64,000 nt of DNA, from contig NC_081406.1 of assembly GCF_030272615.1 (NCBI RefSeq), forward strand, positions 189,747,391 to 189,811,390, read 5' to 3'. Of this stretch, positions 24,155 through 36,199 are shown in pieces. The DNA is from Cryptomeria japonica. Taxonomy: Eukaryota > Streptophyta > Pinopsida > Cupressales > Cupressaceae. A program made the position numbers and the translations under genes. A model generated the notes under the pieces. The model saw only the letters and a program-made list of their open reading frames with translations. It was not told the origin of the DNA and ran no database searches. Position 1 is the stretch's first letter, and each line of letters starts with the position of its first letter.

Positions 24155-25258
24155 ATGGAAACCGGTTTGCAGCAACAACTTCAACTTGCTCTTGAGGATC
24201 TTGATGATAAGAAGGAGAAAAGAAATAAATTGAAGAATGAACTGAGGCAAGCGAGAGAATACATCATTTCATTACAAGGAAAGCTATAAGATGCTCAAGC
24301 TAAGACGAAAGAACTCTATGATCAACTACAAAATCAGAGCAATGATGAAGAATATGCTTTGAAAGGTCAATGCCAAAAACTCACTGATGAGAATACTACC
24401 TTGAAGAATGAAATGTAAGCCCTAACTATGAGAATGTGCAAGTAGATTGAAGACGGGAAGAAGAATGAAGAAAACCTAGCTCAAGAATTGAAGGATACAT
24501 CAGATGAATGCAACAGACTGATACATGAGAATGATATGTTGAAACTTGAATTGATTCAGTCCTGAAATAATGAACAGGAACTTGAAAGATAGATCATAAT
24601 CATGAGAGATGATTTTGCCATTGCAAATGAGTACAAAGACAAGTTCAAAGCCAGCTTTGCAAGACTTGATGAATTACTAAAAATCCAGAGAGATGTTAAT
24701 GACAAGAAAGGTCTTGGATATGAAGTAGGAGAAAGCTTCGGTACTACACAACAAGATCAATCATCCGGTCAGAAGTAGAATCATGCCAATCGAAACCAAA
24801 AATCACTGGTAAGTTAACCAAATGCTCACAAATTCAATGGTACATGCTTTGTTTGCAATAAATATGGTCATATATAAAGTCAACGTAGAAATAGGAATAA
24901 TTAGAACAATACATCATTCACCGGTCTTGAAAATGTTAGATGTCATGCTTGCATTAGATTTGGACATATGGCTAACCAATGCAGATCTAAAGGAAATCAA
25001 GGGTATAACAAAGCAATTCAAAAGAACATTGTTGTATGTTATGCAAGCAACAAGATTCAACATATTGCCAACTATTGCAGAAGTAAGAATCCACTAGTAG
25101 CTAATGGAAATTTAGATGAGAAAGGAAATACAAAGGGTGAAAATATCAGAAAACAACATGAGAGAAGATGGGTTTGGAAATTAGATACACAATCGGTAGA
25201 TCAATTGGTAGAACAAATAGGTCATGCATCGGAAGCAGGAACTTCAACCAATAACTAG
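24155..25258 (+). pseudogene. ORF1 (Gag-like), copy B
   Basis: ATG at 24155 (METGLQQQLQLALEDLDD) to TAG at 25256-25258. The frame is unchanged from start to end, with internal stops such as in GKL-stop-DAQ near 24287. A coiled-coil region fills about the first 200 codons. Knuckles follow: CFVCNKYGHI (near 24847), CHACIRFGHMANQC (near 24942) and CYASNKIQHIANYC (near 25037, second Cys changed to Ser). It ends in a Ser/Thr-rich tail. Role inferred as Gag/nucleocapsid from the knuckles and its position after the PBS. Confidence 0.78.
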
Positions 25259-25632
25259 GGCATTTTGCCTTTGGGGTAGGCAAATCTCTAAAGATCATGC
25301 AAACACCTTGGATTAGGTTTGGAGTCAAGGAATTCTAATTGCGGATGGACACTCAAGAAGAATTAGGTGTTTTTTAGAACCTTTATGTAGATTATGTGAT
25401 CTAGTCAGATTCTCCGGTAGCATTTATGATAGTGGAAAATTAGGGTTAATCGTGATAAAAGGGGAAAATTTAAATCAGTTATTCACACAAAAATCGAGTA
25501 TTCTGAAGAGAGACTTCAAAGGCATTCAAGAGTCCTAAGGCGATTTGTGCAAACATATGCATCCGAAGAGCATTTCATCATCCAGAAAGTTATCAAGGTA
25601 TTTACCGTTTGCTAAAACCCTTGAAATTTGTC

Positions 25633-28600
25633 AAGGCATCTTCATCAATTGTCAATACTCCTATGGTAGTTGAAATCAACCGCCCCCATCCAGAATTAAA
25701 GAAACATCCTTTCAAAACACTTTTGGATTATCCTTTGGTATCATTTTCCAATGTATTTCATGGTGTTCTTCACATTGAAGACATTACAACATATATCCAT
25801 TGCAATATCAAAGAAATCAGGAATTACGAGATGTCCTACGTATTCACCGATCATCTTATCATTGACAATCAACTTGAACCAGAATATGTGCAATTGACGA
25901 GGAAGGGTTTTACCCAATTCATGGATTTTGCAACTTTTGACAAAGATGAATGGGTAAGATACATTCTCAGCCATATTCATGAGAATTTTTTATGGTGGAC
26001 CAGTCGTATAAGATAACAGAAGAAGTGATCAAGAATATCACATGCCTTTACAAGGTCGGATATGTGTTAGGGCTTCGACATATATCGAACACGGATGTAT
26101 GCAAACTCACCGGTGCAACTTATGATGAGAGATCAATGCGGGTTGGTGATATCAGGGATCCTGATGTGAAATTTTCCGCAATGGTGATTAGCTATAAGGT
26201 TTATCAATCTAACTGATTGAGCTTAGTCTCCAGAACCACCATTCCCATTGCTTATCAGATGGTAAAACAAGATGCACATTATGATCTAAGTAGGGTGATG
26301 TTGAAGGAACTAATGACCAATCTTGGGAAGATTAAACATGAAAAAAACAATACATTCCAATATGGTTCTTTCATTATAAGTTTAACCTTTTATTTTTTGA
26401 ACATGGTACCCAATTATGGGAAGATTCAATAGGCTTTTGATAGACCAGTTGTGACCCAAATTGAACAAATATTAGACTAGCAAGGAGACCAACAATAGAA
26501 GGCTAACTTGTGGGCCTTTTTCAAAACATTTCAAGGGGAAATGAAGAATAGGGTGAGGATACCTAAAGAAAATGTTGAAAAATATAAGGAAACAATTTGT
26601 TTTATGGTTAACAAGGTTGAATGTATGATGGAGGTAGTCCGGCCTAGAACCATCTGGATTATGGTGATGGGCTATGAGGTAGATGAGGCCACACTAGATG
26701 CATATGTACAACATCTACTCAAGGCTCCGGTTGATGAGAAGGAAGAAAAATTTGGCACAGCTCAAGAGAAGGGTCTAAAGATTCACCAGAAACAAGTTGC
26801 ACCCACCATCAGAAATAAAATGACAAGGGTTGTAGCAGAAAAATTAATCAGTGAAGATAATGACAAGTCAGAGATTGAACAGAAGGTTAAAATCCTCGAA
26901 GCCCAGAGGAAGGAAGAACAGAAATAGAAGAGAAAAGAGGAGAGAGAGGCAATGAAGGCAGCTCAGACCACACCTAATGTTGTCCCAGTTTCCACTAATC
27001 CACCAAAACAATTGGAAGGACAATCCCTTGAGCTTGTCAACCCCAAGCCTAAGGAATCACTAAAAAGAAAACAGAAACTGATAAGACAATATATGACCGT
27101 ATCTTTAGAGGAGACAAAATCAGATGAAGAGATTCGACAAGCTCCGAAGAAGAAAGGTGTTTTTGCTAGAGTTGTCAGAGAGAAGAAGGAACTAGAGAAG
27201 GAGCCACCTTAGAGGACTCCCAAGATTACTATTGTACATAAGAGAAAACCTAAAGAAGATGAGCAATCTAAACTGGAAACCAAGAAGAGAACCGATAAGA
27301 AGATAAAGTTAGATGTTTAGGATATTATAGATCAAATTATTAATGATGGAAATCTAGACAACATTTCTTCATTTTATGATAATTTTAATGATAAGGATAA
27401 GAAGCAGTTAGAAGAAGCAATTGTTTTATATCTTGATTATTTTAGTAGGACATTGATATAGTTGGAGAATATCTTGCCCAAAGAATTGTATGATATATTG
27501 GAAATAAGGAAATTACATGCACAAAACTTGGACAGACAAATGAAGGAAATAAAATTAGTTAATCTTTGTCCATCAATCACTCCAACAGAGGTTATAAATT
27601 TAATAAATAAGACAGGTGTGACAGAATTTAAACCCAAATACCAGATTAATAACTTAATGTTATAAAAATATGAAGAGATCCGGAAGGAGACAATTGACAT
27701 ATGGGTAAGAATTCTTTTGAGTTATGGTTATGAGTTAAGTCCCAGTTTTGTATAACCACAACACATTCAATTACCAGTAGATAAGGAACCGGTAGAGAAA
27801 GATGGGCAGAATGTGGATAATGATCCACCGGTTAGTACTCCACCAGTTACTCATGAGTTTAATTTTGAAGCTGAGGATACTCAAAATTCTCTAAAATCAC
27901 ATGTATAGGATATTGACGCAGAGGTTGAGAAAGATAAAGGTACAAATTAGAAGGTTTGTAGAGAGGCACCAAAAGAGAGTGAAGCACCAAGTGGCGAAGC
28001 CACCTATGCACATGAGGAGCAGACTTTTGTGGATAGGGAACTGGCAGCAAACCAAGGTAAAAGGACAGTGACAGATTTCCCTTCTAGTTTGGCAATTGAC
28101 ACTTCTCTATCAAAATCTAAACAAAAATTGCCAGAATTTACAATCAATTTTGACAAGCCCTATCACTTGATGTCATCGGCTGAAAAGGTTTTGGCTACAA
28201 TAGAACTTCAGACTCAGTTGACTCAGGAATTGGCACATGAGGAATCTAAGGACAAGGAGTCGATACAGAATACTTTTGATGTTTTAAACCAAATTGCACC
28301 AGAATTTCAGGCTAAGGAGAGCTCAAGCTCTTCTAGTAAACTGCAGGAAATCATTGAATACATCCCTAATCAGTATGATTCTTTGGTAAAGATTTCAGAA
28401 ATTGAAGCTAAGGACAAATTTGTTGAGGCCAGGAAACAAACATTTTTGCAGATGATGTCAACAGAAAAGGAAAAACTTCACACATGTCTACAATCTATCG
28501 ATGATTCCTTAGCAGAAGGAGGTAAAGTATATAAAACTTGTCTAGATTTTTCAAAGCTCACCGCCTCCCTAGACAAGCAGATTATGGATTGTAAAGGCCA

Positions 28601-28956
28601 ATTGCTTCAGATTTCACATGCTTACAATCCGACAGGAAACTTAACTAGCTCTCTTGAAGGTCCAGTTTTGACAGTCATGGATCAAATACTAAAGTTAGAA
28701 AAGGAAACAGACAATATGATAAGGAGAGCCACATAGCTCCAAAATTTAATAGGTCCCTAGTTAGATAGCTTGTTATGCCAGAAAGCAGTGTATAGCTAAT
28801 ATGCAACAGGAGGATCCAACTGAATCCAAAGCCATTGAGTACTATGTTGGTCTCTTGAATGGATTCAACTCCATTCTAGTTTCTCTCAAGCAAGGTTGGG
28901 ATACTTATTTTTCATTTTTCAAGACTTTGTATGTAGATATTTTGAAATATATATAG
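25633..28956 (+). pseudogene. ORF2 of unknown function, copy B
   Basis: The start codon of the family is AAG here (25633). The protein reads ASSSIVNTPMVVEI, KKHPFKTLLDYPL, then shifts frame near 26000. From 25992 to the stop at 28954-28956 one frame is kept, with roughly a dozen in-frame stops. Segments: ITEEVIKNITCLYKVGYVLG, DIRDPDVKFSAMVISYKVY, VKQDAHYDLSRVMLKELM, MKNRVRIPKENVEKYKE, a basic middle (KRKQKLIRQY), KDKKQLEEAIVLYLDYF, INLINKTGVTEF and a 236-codon open C-terminal part from 28029. GWDTY lies at 28894-28908. No enzyme motif is seen. The stop after KVYQSN at 26214-26216 is shared with copy A (20186-20188). Confidence 0.72.
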
Positions 28957-29018
28957 GAACCAGTATGTGAATATATGTGTACAACAATTTTGGTGGACAC
29001 CCCACTTTCTCATTGATG

Positions 29019-29169
29019 TCAAAGGGGGAGGAGTACAATAAAAAATGAATGTATATCACAGGGGGAGAGTATAGATGTAAATAATTGCATGGATGTACAG
29101 GATAGGGGGAGCACTCAAAGGTAATATCATTTTTCACATGATTGTTGCCATCAATACCAAAGGGGGAGA
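29019..29169 (+). other. Polypurine blocks before LTR 3 (copy B)
   Basis: AAAGGGGGAGGAG at 29021-29033, GGGGGAGAG at 29061-29069, GATAGGGGGAG at 29101-29111 and AAAGGGGGAGA at 29159-29169, at spacings close to those in copy A. Confidence 0.85.
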
Positions 29170-29170
29170 T

Positions 29171-30157
29171 TGTTGGCAATTGACACTCATCCGATAGTCA
29201 CCTTTGGAGGTAAATTGCATTTTGGGCTATCATTGATGGCAACTCATCTTTAGGTGATGGTGTTTCTTCATCTGGATTCATTTCTTTATCATTTTGTCTT
29301 GCTTGGGCCAACCGGTATACACCCTATGGTTTACTCTTGTCAATCGTTTATTCTTGGTACCTGTAATTCACATTATAGGCCTTGGTTAAGATATTTTGGA
29401 ACCTGGTTAAGTCATTTGTGTTATTGGAGGTAGTGTGTAGGCCAACATCAAATCAAATCATTGGGATAATTCTTAATATATTTTATGATTCAGGAGGAAG
29501 CCGACGGGCTTATTTTCTTTATGAGGCCGACATGATGAATAAGTTAAAAGGGTATATAAGGGAGATCACTTAGCGATGGATTGGAAAAATAAAGATATGA
29601 TGGTTGTGATGCGATTGGAGATGTGAATAAGGAAGAGACCGATACTATGTAAATTGGTGTACAAGCGATAGCTTATGTGCACCGTTACACATGCACAATC
29701 CTAACCGGTAGTAGAACAGAGTATTAGAAACACTGGTTCAGTAAAGGTTCTTAGAGATAAAATCGAAACTTATCCAGCATGGTCAGATGCACTATTTAAG
29801 TTCATTTATGTTTGAAATCATTATGTAATGTTGTGTAAGTCAATGAGACTTTGATTTGAGCAGTGAGCTCTAGGCGGTGAGCTTGTATGCATGTACATAC
29901 CCCTCTATGTAATATTTGTCTACCTTGATCAAGTATATAGATATTGTGGGTATCAACCCCATCGTGGGTTTTCCCTTTATAGAGTTTTCCACGTAAACAT
30001 ATTGGTGTTATGGTATTTTCTTTGTGTGTTGATTTGTTTATGCTCTTTAATTTTATATTATGTCATCTGGTTGATCAACAATAAGTTCATAAATTCTTTT
30101 ACCAGTAGAACACTGATTCACCCTCGCTCCCCCTCTCAGTGTTCTTGGATTCCAACA
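29171..30157 (+). repeat. LTR 3 of the A/B tandem
   Basis: Starts TGTTGGCAATTGACACTC and ends TTGGATTCCAACA, 987 bp. TATA box at 29553-29559. No PBS follows, so this is the outer 3' LTR. Confidence 0.92.
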
Positions 30158-30433
30158 GAAACTAGGTGAAAAATTAGTACCAATATTTGTGGGGTTTAAG
30201 AAAATTGTATTTATAACCATAAATATTTTCTATCTTGTTCATTCATTATAAAAATTAGGTACTTGATAAATTATATTTATGTTGAATTTGTGTCTATTGG
30301 AATGTTGCCAAAATTGGTCGTAAACTGTATGTTGGCGAAACTCTTGTAATGACTTGTTTTATGAGTTGTGTGTAATCTTATTTCATAATTTAATAATAAA
30401 TTGAGCAAGTTTTTCTCCCAAAAGTATTTGTTT
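30158..30433. other. Unassigned spacer
   Basis: AT-rich sequence between the tandem and the R2 LTR. No open frame, repeat end or RNA gene is recognisable. Confidence 0.5.
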
Positions 30434-31427
30434 TGGGTGAAAATAGAATCGGGTAGTATTAGGACCTAACTCCACTTTCATCAAACATTGGAATATGAAA
30501 GCACCTAGAGTAGTGATCCTCTTTGACTACCTCTTGTGAAAGAGAGTCAAGGGATACTTCTAGGGTTTCTATTCCTTCACTTCTATGAAAGGGAATTTTT
30601 TAAAATATAGGAGAATTTAAAACTATAATGAGAATGTAAACAAAATTGAATAAACAACACAAATAGTTATCTAATAAATAATAGAATTGAGGCAACAAGT
30701 ATAAATATGAGAATGGAATTTTTTTTGTGTATCTATGATATAAAAAATGAACATGAATTGATAAGATTAGGGCGTTGTATGCCTTGGTCTGAGAAACTGT
30801 AATGAGCTGCAAATTGGAAATCTGATTTCTGAAACTATCAAGATAGAGACATGAAAAATTGATACAGAACTAGGAGGACAAGGGCGTGGAGTGCCCTAGT
30901 CCTAGACGACAGGGGCATGGGGTGTTCTGGTCCTTGAAATCCATGCCAAAATTCTGATAGAAAACCTATGCTTGTCTATTGAGAACTTTTGAAAATGTCC
31001 CACTCTGATGGAAACCTGTAATTGTACCTGCAATCTGAAAGATGGTGGTGTTGTGGCTATATAGGGGTTTGCCTTGTTTTGGTGATTTCCACCTCCATAA
31101 ATAGTTGATATTGTAACTAAAAATATGTGTATTCTCTTGAATCTTATGTGTTTGTAAGATTGTTATGAGCTAAATGCAAACTAAAGTTCTACCCTATGTT
31201 TTTTAGCAAACCTTAAATGCTTGTAATGAGAATGCTTTAAATCACAATTGTAATGCAAATATAAAAACAAATGTAATGTAGATCTGAAGCACAATATAGA
31301 GACATGAAGACAACATAAAATATTACCAAATCCTAAGGAATAGATACAAGTCAATCAACAGTCAGTGATTCCCTTATTATTATTCAACATCTCCTAAAGT
31401 TCTCATAATTTATGAAGATGTTGGTGA

Positions 31428-32345
31428 TGTTGGAATCAAGGGGTTGAATCAATGATCTACCGACAAATAAAATTTTAAACTTATTCTTGAGACCATTGGA
31501 AGTAAATGTAGGAAAGTAAAGTGCAGAAACATGAGAGAAACAACCACAAAATTATAACATCGAGATTTTACATGGAAACCCAGAAATGGAAAAATCACAG
31601 TGGGATTGGAACCCACAATATTCATATACTGTGATCAGGAGTACATAAATATTACATAAGGGGAATGCACATACATTCAGGAACACTACCTAGAACCAAA
31701 GGTTTAGTTACAAAATGGAAGTCTCACTGATTTACAAATCAATTGCAATGATTACTACAATGTATGAACTCCAAATAGCATCAAACTATGCTTGGATGAG
31801 TTCCAGTTTAGTGCAATGAGTCTGGTTGTAACACCTCTACAACTCTTCTCTATTTTGCTTCTCTGTCAGCTACCAGGTCAAGAATGCGCACGTGAAACTA
31901 TGCCAAAATGGTTTCTCGATCTTAATTCTCTCATACCATCCACCAAAAATATCTTTCACACCTATCTTATATATCCGCAATCATAAAATAAATCATTCAC
32001 CAAGCCGGCTAAGCACAATATGCAATGTAATGTGTAACCGCGTATTGGCTTAGATTGGATCACAAAAACATGTGTAGATCCATAAAATGATATCAAAATG
32101 ACTTCTACAAGTCAGCCCTATCATCCCATGCACGAATCATACTACCGCAATCACCGCAACGCTTCCTATCCAAAAGATGCTCTAAAGTCCTAAAATACCG
32201 GAGATAGATTACCGGATCACTTAATCCACCAGTTACCAAAAACTATGACTGTCGAATAGGATTTCCATGAAGAGTTGCCATCAATGGCAACCCTAAACCA
32301 TTAATCAAGTATCAATATCCACCGAATGAGTGTCAATTTCCAACA
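31428..32345 (-). repeat. 3' LTR of copy C
   Basis: Plus strand runs TGTTGGAATCAAGG to AATTTCCAACA, 918 bp. The minus-strand TATA box tatataag is at 31966-31973. Confidence 0.92.
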
Positions 32346-32349
32346 ATAT

Positions 32350-32440
32350 CCCCCTTTGACGGTGATGGCAACACTCATGAAAAATGACTAAGTGTTAAAA
32401 CCTATACACCGGATCAAGATTTCTAAGGCTCCCCCTTACA
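32350..32440 (-). other. Polypurine tract region of copy C
   Basis: On the minus strand AAAGGGGG (32350-32357) lies a few bases from the LTR. Another block, TAAGGGGGAG, lies at about 32429-32438. The blocks are fewer or more eroded than in A and B. Confidence 0.7.
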
Positions 32441-32561
32441 CCAAAATCTCAAAAGCCTATATCATTCTATACATTTTTCACTCTACTCTCCCTATTTGAC
32501 AATAATGCCAAAGTAGGGGTGTTGTCCAAAAATTTATGTACAAGGGTATCTACCAGACACT

Positions 32562-35500
32562 TTATACATACTTGAAGATGTCAACACAAATGGTCTTCAA
32601 AATTCCTAAGTGAGTATCCCACCCACTCTTCAAGTTATCCAAAACTATGATGAAGGCACTAAAGACATAGGCATATATCTCTACATCCTTCAATCTAGAC
32701 GGAATAGGTTGAGCCATTGTCTTTAAACATGGTGTCCATTTAGAGAGCAATAAGGTTGCAAAGCTCACCTACTCATCTCAGAATTCTCTCCTTTTCTGAA
32801 TTTAGGCTCAATATTTGATCTGTAAGAGCCATCACCTGACCTTCTATACTACTGGCAAGGGCAACATTAGAGTCAAATGTCTGAGATATGTTGTCAAGTT
32901 TTCCCTAGAAAACACTTATTTGTTTATCAATATCTAAAGTGAATTTGGATAGTGAAAGGCATGACTTGTATATTTTTCCTCCTTCACTCAGTGCATCAAA
33001 AATAGTCTGCAATATTTTATTTTATTTGACTCTATCATACTCAATCATTTTCCAGAAAGTCTACATTCTCACCTCCTTGAATCTATCCAATACCTTATTG
33101 GTGGTTGTCTTCTCTAATGATTCAAAATTGGTATTAATGTTATTGATTAACTGCAAGAGCTTACCGCAGGGGTTGGAATTTGGATCTGGTTGCACTTCCA
33201 GTACCACCTTCTGCAAAATTTCTATATATATCTCATTTAATTTCTTATCCTCACTTTCTAATTTTACCAAGTCTCGACTAGCTTGAGCCTAGACTGCTGC
33301 CACTACTATTAACCTTTTTGTCGGGGACATTTGTCCAATATCAATAGGTTTATCAAAATTGATATAAATTTGCAGGAGAATTCTTTTGCCTTTGTCCTTA
33401 GGAGTGTCAATTGTCATGACTACTGGGACATTATCAGTTCTCTACTCTCCCTTCTCCTATACTTTATCCTGTTTATTATCCTTCTTTGCCTCTTCTCTTC
33501 TTGCAACCTATTGTTGCATAGTAAGATCTTCTTCTTTATCCTTCTCCTTCTCTTTATCCTATGCATTAGTGTTGCCACTTGGTGCAGTGTCATCCTTAGG
33601 ATTCTCTTGGGCCTCATCACCTTTCATCTCCACTATCTCTGAATGATCAACTGGAGGATTTTGACTGTCAGCAACATCAAAGGTTGAATGAGTCTGATCT
33701 ACCAGATGAGAGGAGTCATCCTTCAAAGATTCATCATTGTTTATTGGCACCCTATTGACTTTTCAAAAGTTTTTTCCATATTTCTTCTGTCTCTTTTCTC
33801 AGTTCTTAAAATTTACTAACCATAGCCTTGTTAACTCTGTTCTTGCTCCTAAATTCCTCCCATTTGGCCAACTCCATTAGTCTATCAACTTCTTCTTGAG
33901 ATATGCAAGCACTAATGTTTATCAACTCGTGTTATTTTATTTCTTTGTCTAATCTACTTGTTGTTAGTCTGCTAGGGTCAAGAATATTATACAAAACTTT
34001 GGGAATACTATGTTCTATCTCAATTAATGACTTGTTGAAGTTATGCAGATACAATACAACAACTTCCTCAACTTCCCTTTGCTCATTTTCATCAAAAACA
34101 TCATAGTATACATTGATATTTTTAAGATTGTCATCCTTAAATATTTCATCAATTAGTTCTTTTGTAAATAACAGAGGAATAAAGGTATATTTACCTTCTA
34201 CCATGCTGGATTCAAGGTCCTTATCAAATTTTGTTCTCACCCTTGTTCCTCTTCTAGGCCTGCCAGTGAGAGAGGGTTCTGATTTTGTCTTCTTTCTTTG
34301 CATACCATCGGACTGGGGCTTCCTGATTACTCTGACAAATTCACCTTTCTTCTTTGATTTCTCTGCTTCCTCATTTGACTCGGTCTCATAAGAAATAGGG
34401 GATACGGCTACATAAGTTCTCTTTTGCTTCAACACACTTTTCTGGATGAGCTCTTGGTTGTAGATGACTTCACTAAAGTGGGAGAAGACTTAGTCTCCTT
34501 AGGCTTCTACTAGGAGGTAACTGGCTCTATCTTAGACTTCCTAGATTCATTTTCTACTTTCTCCTTAGCCTTCTTAATTTCTTCTTTGGTGAAACCTGCC
34601 TGCTCAGTCATTGCCTCTACCATCTTTGTTACTTTTCTCTTCCTCTCTAGATGAGTGAACTTATTGTGTAGTTCCATGTCTTTCTCCTTGGAAGTGCCAA
34701 ATTTTTCTTCTTGGGATCTACCAATTTTCTTAGAAGGTGTTGTGTGTAAGCTTCGAGAGTTTTAGAATCTACCTCATATCCCATTGGCATTATCCACACT
34801 GTCTTAGGCTCAACTACCTCCATATGGCACTGATCTTTATCCACCATGAAAGATATAGTGTCAGCATACTTTTCCACTATTTCCTTAGGAATTCTTACCC
34901 TATTCTTCATTCTTCCTTGGAAGATTTTAAAGAAACTCCATAGGGAAACTATCTAATTTTTTTTGTTACCCAATCTCTACAGATCTTGCTTGATCTGAAT
35001 AGCCACCAATAAGTCTTAAGCCCATTGGACTCTGCCTATGTCGGGGACCTCATTCATAAAGTATAGTGCAAGGCAAACAATTAGTGAGCCAAATTTAAAG
35101 ACATTCTTCTTGTCATTTTTTATCTTCTTTAAATTACTTAGGAGCTCCTCAAGAAGAACTACACACAAATCATACTGTATATCTTCTTTCACCATTTGAT
35201 ACGTTGCAGAAATTGCAATACTAGAGACCGAATTTAGTTTGTTGGACTGGTAGACTTTGTAGCCAATAATCATTGATGTAAATCTAATATCATGTTCCAG
35301 GATATCATCAATTGTCATTGATCAACTGTCAAACTGAGCACCGGTTAACTTAGTGATAGTAGGGTTTGTCACTGATTTGATTCAAGCATGTTACTACATG
35401 AATTTCCTACTTGGTTATTTTGTATGGTCTATCCAGCTAGATAAACTCGTCATGCATACGACTCAGAATGTACCTTACCCATTCATCCTCATCGAATGTC

Positions 35501-35802
35501 AGAAAGTGAACAAACTATGTAAAACCCTTCCTCTGCAACTATGCATATTCCATCTTGGGATTCCCAACTTCATCCATTATTCACTCAATATACAGGGTTA
35601 GGATGTCTTTATTTCCAGTTTCCTCAATTGAATAGTGAATATATGCTCTTACATCATCAACATACAGAACTTCGTAAGGAATAGACAAAAAAGCACCATT
35701 AGGGTCATCTTCAACAAACTTAAATGGGTGTCTTTTAAATTTTGGCCTTTCTCTTTCAGAGACTTCTACTACCAAGGGTGTATCAATAGAAGAATATGCC
35801 AT
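32562..35802 (-). pseudogene. ORF2 of unknown function, copy C
   Basis: Starts MAYSSIDTPLVVEV at 35802 and ends at 32562 after GWDTHLGILKTICVDIFKYV; about 1,080 codons with stops and frameshifts. Same order as A and B: KFKRHPFKFVEDDP, VRAYIHYSIEETG, GYKVYQSNKLNSVSS, KEDIQYDLCVVLLEELL, MKNRVRIPKEIVEKYAD, TVWIMPMGYEVD, a basic stretch with RPRRGTRVRTKFDK, DENEQREVEEVVVLYL, then the helical C-terminus. Where A and B have a stop after KVYQSN, this copy has Lys. The deep divergence with retained order suggests selection on the protein before decay. Confidence 0.72.
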
Positions 35803-36199
35803 TTTAAGAAATTTAGGGTTCAAACACTTCGATAAATACCTTTTTCTTCTCCCTGATGCACTAGAATTCTTTGTCAGATTACCTCAAGCTATCTAATTGA
35901 CTTGAAATTTGCTTCACCTTGCTTTGTAATCTCAACTCTTCATTCGCAATGTGAGAAATGATTCATATTTCACTCTTTTGACTCTACAAACCCTAATTTT
36001 AAGTTGACATAAATGTGTTGTTAAGGTTTAACCGGGTGCTCTGTTCAACATAAACCATTCAACCAGATTCTAAGATTGTCATGAATAATTTTGGATAATA
36101 ATCTCCAAATATATGCAATCCACCTCGATCAATCATAGATCTCTCCAGGGGGTTCTGCAAGATTGTGCATGAAAATGCCACTCACTAAGGCCAAATGCC

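Larger units (their letters stand above)
17092..30157 (+). mobile_element. Three-LTR tandem of the non-autonomous family (copies A and B)
   Basis: Three LTRs (17092-18069, 23107-24086, 29171-30157) in the same orientation enclose two internal regions of similar size, about 5.04 and 5.08 kb. Both have the same order: PBS, ORF1, ORF2, purine blocks. Five bases before the first LTR (GAAAT, 17087-17091) and five after the last (GAAAC, 30158-30162) differ by one base, and no duplication is seen at the middle LTR. This fits one insertion enlarged by LTR-LTR unequal recombination. No RT, integrase or protease is present. Confidence 0.85.

Noticed and set aside
30158-30162. GAAAC as definite proof of a single insertion of the A/B tandem
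   Set aside because: It matches GAAAT (17087-17091) at four of five bases only, which can occur by chance, so it is used as support and not as proof.
33331-33646. Plus-strand frames rich in Leu, Phe and Ser that look like membrane proteins
   Set aside because: Complement of the Lys/Glu-rich ORF2 of copy C on the minus strand.
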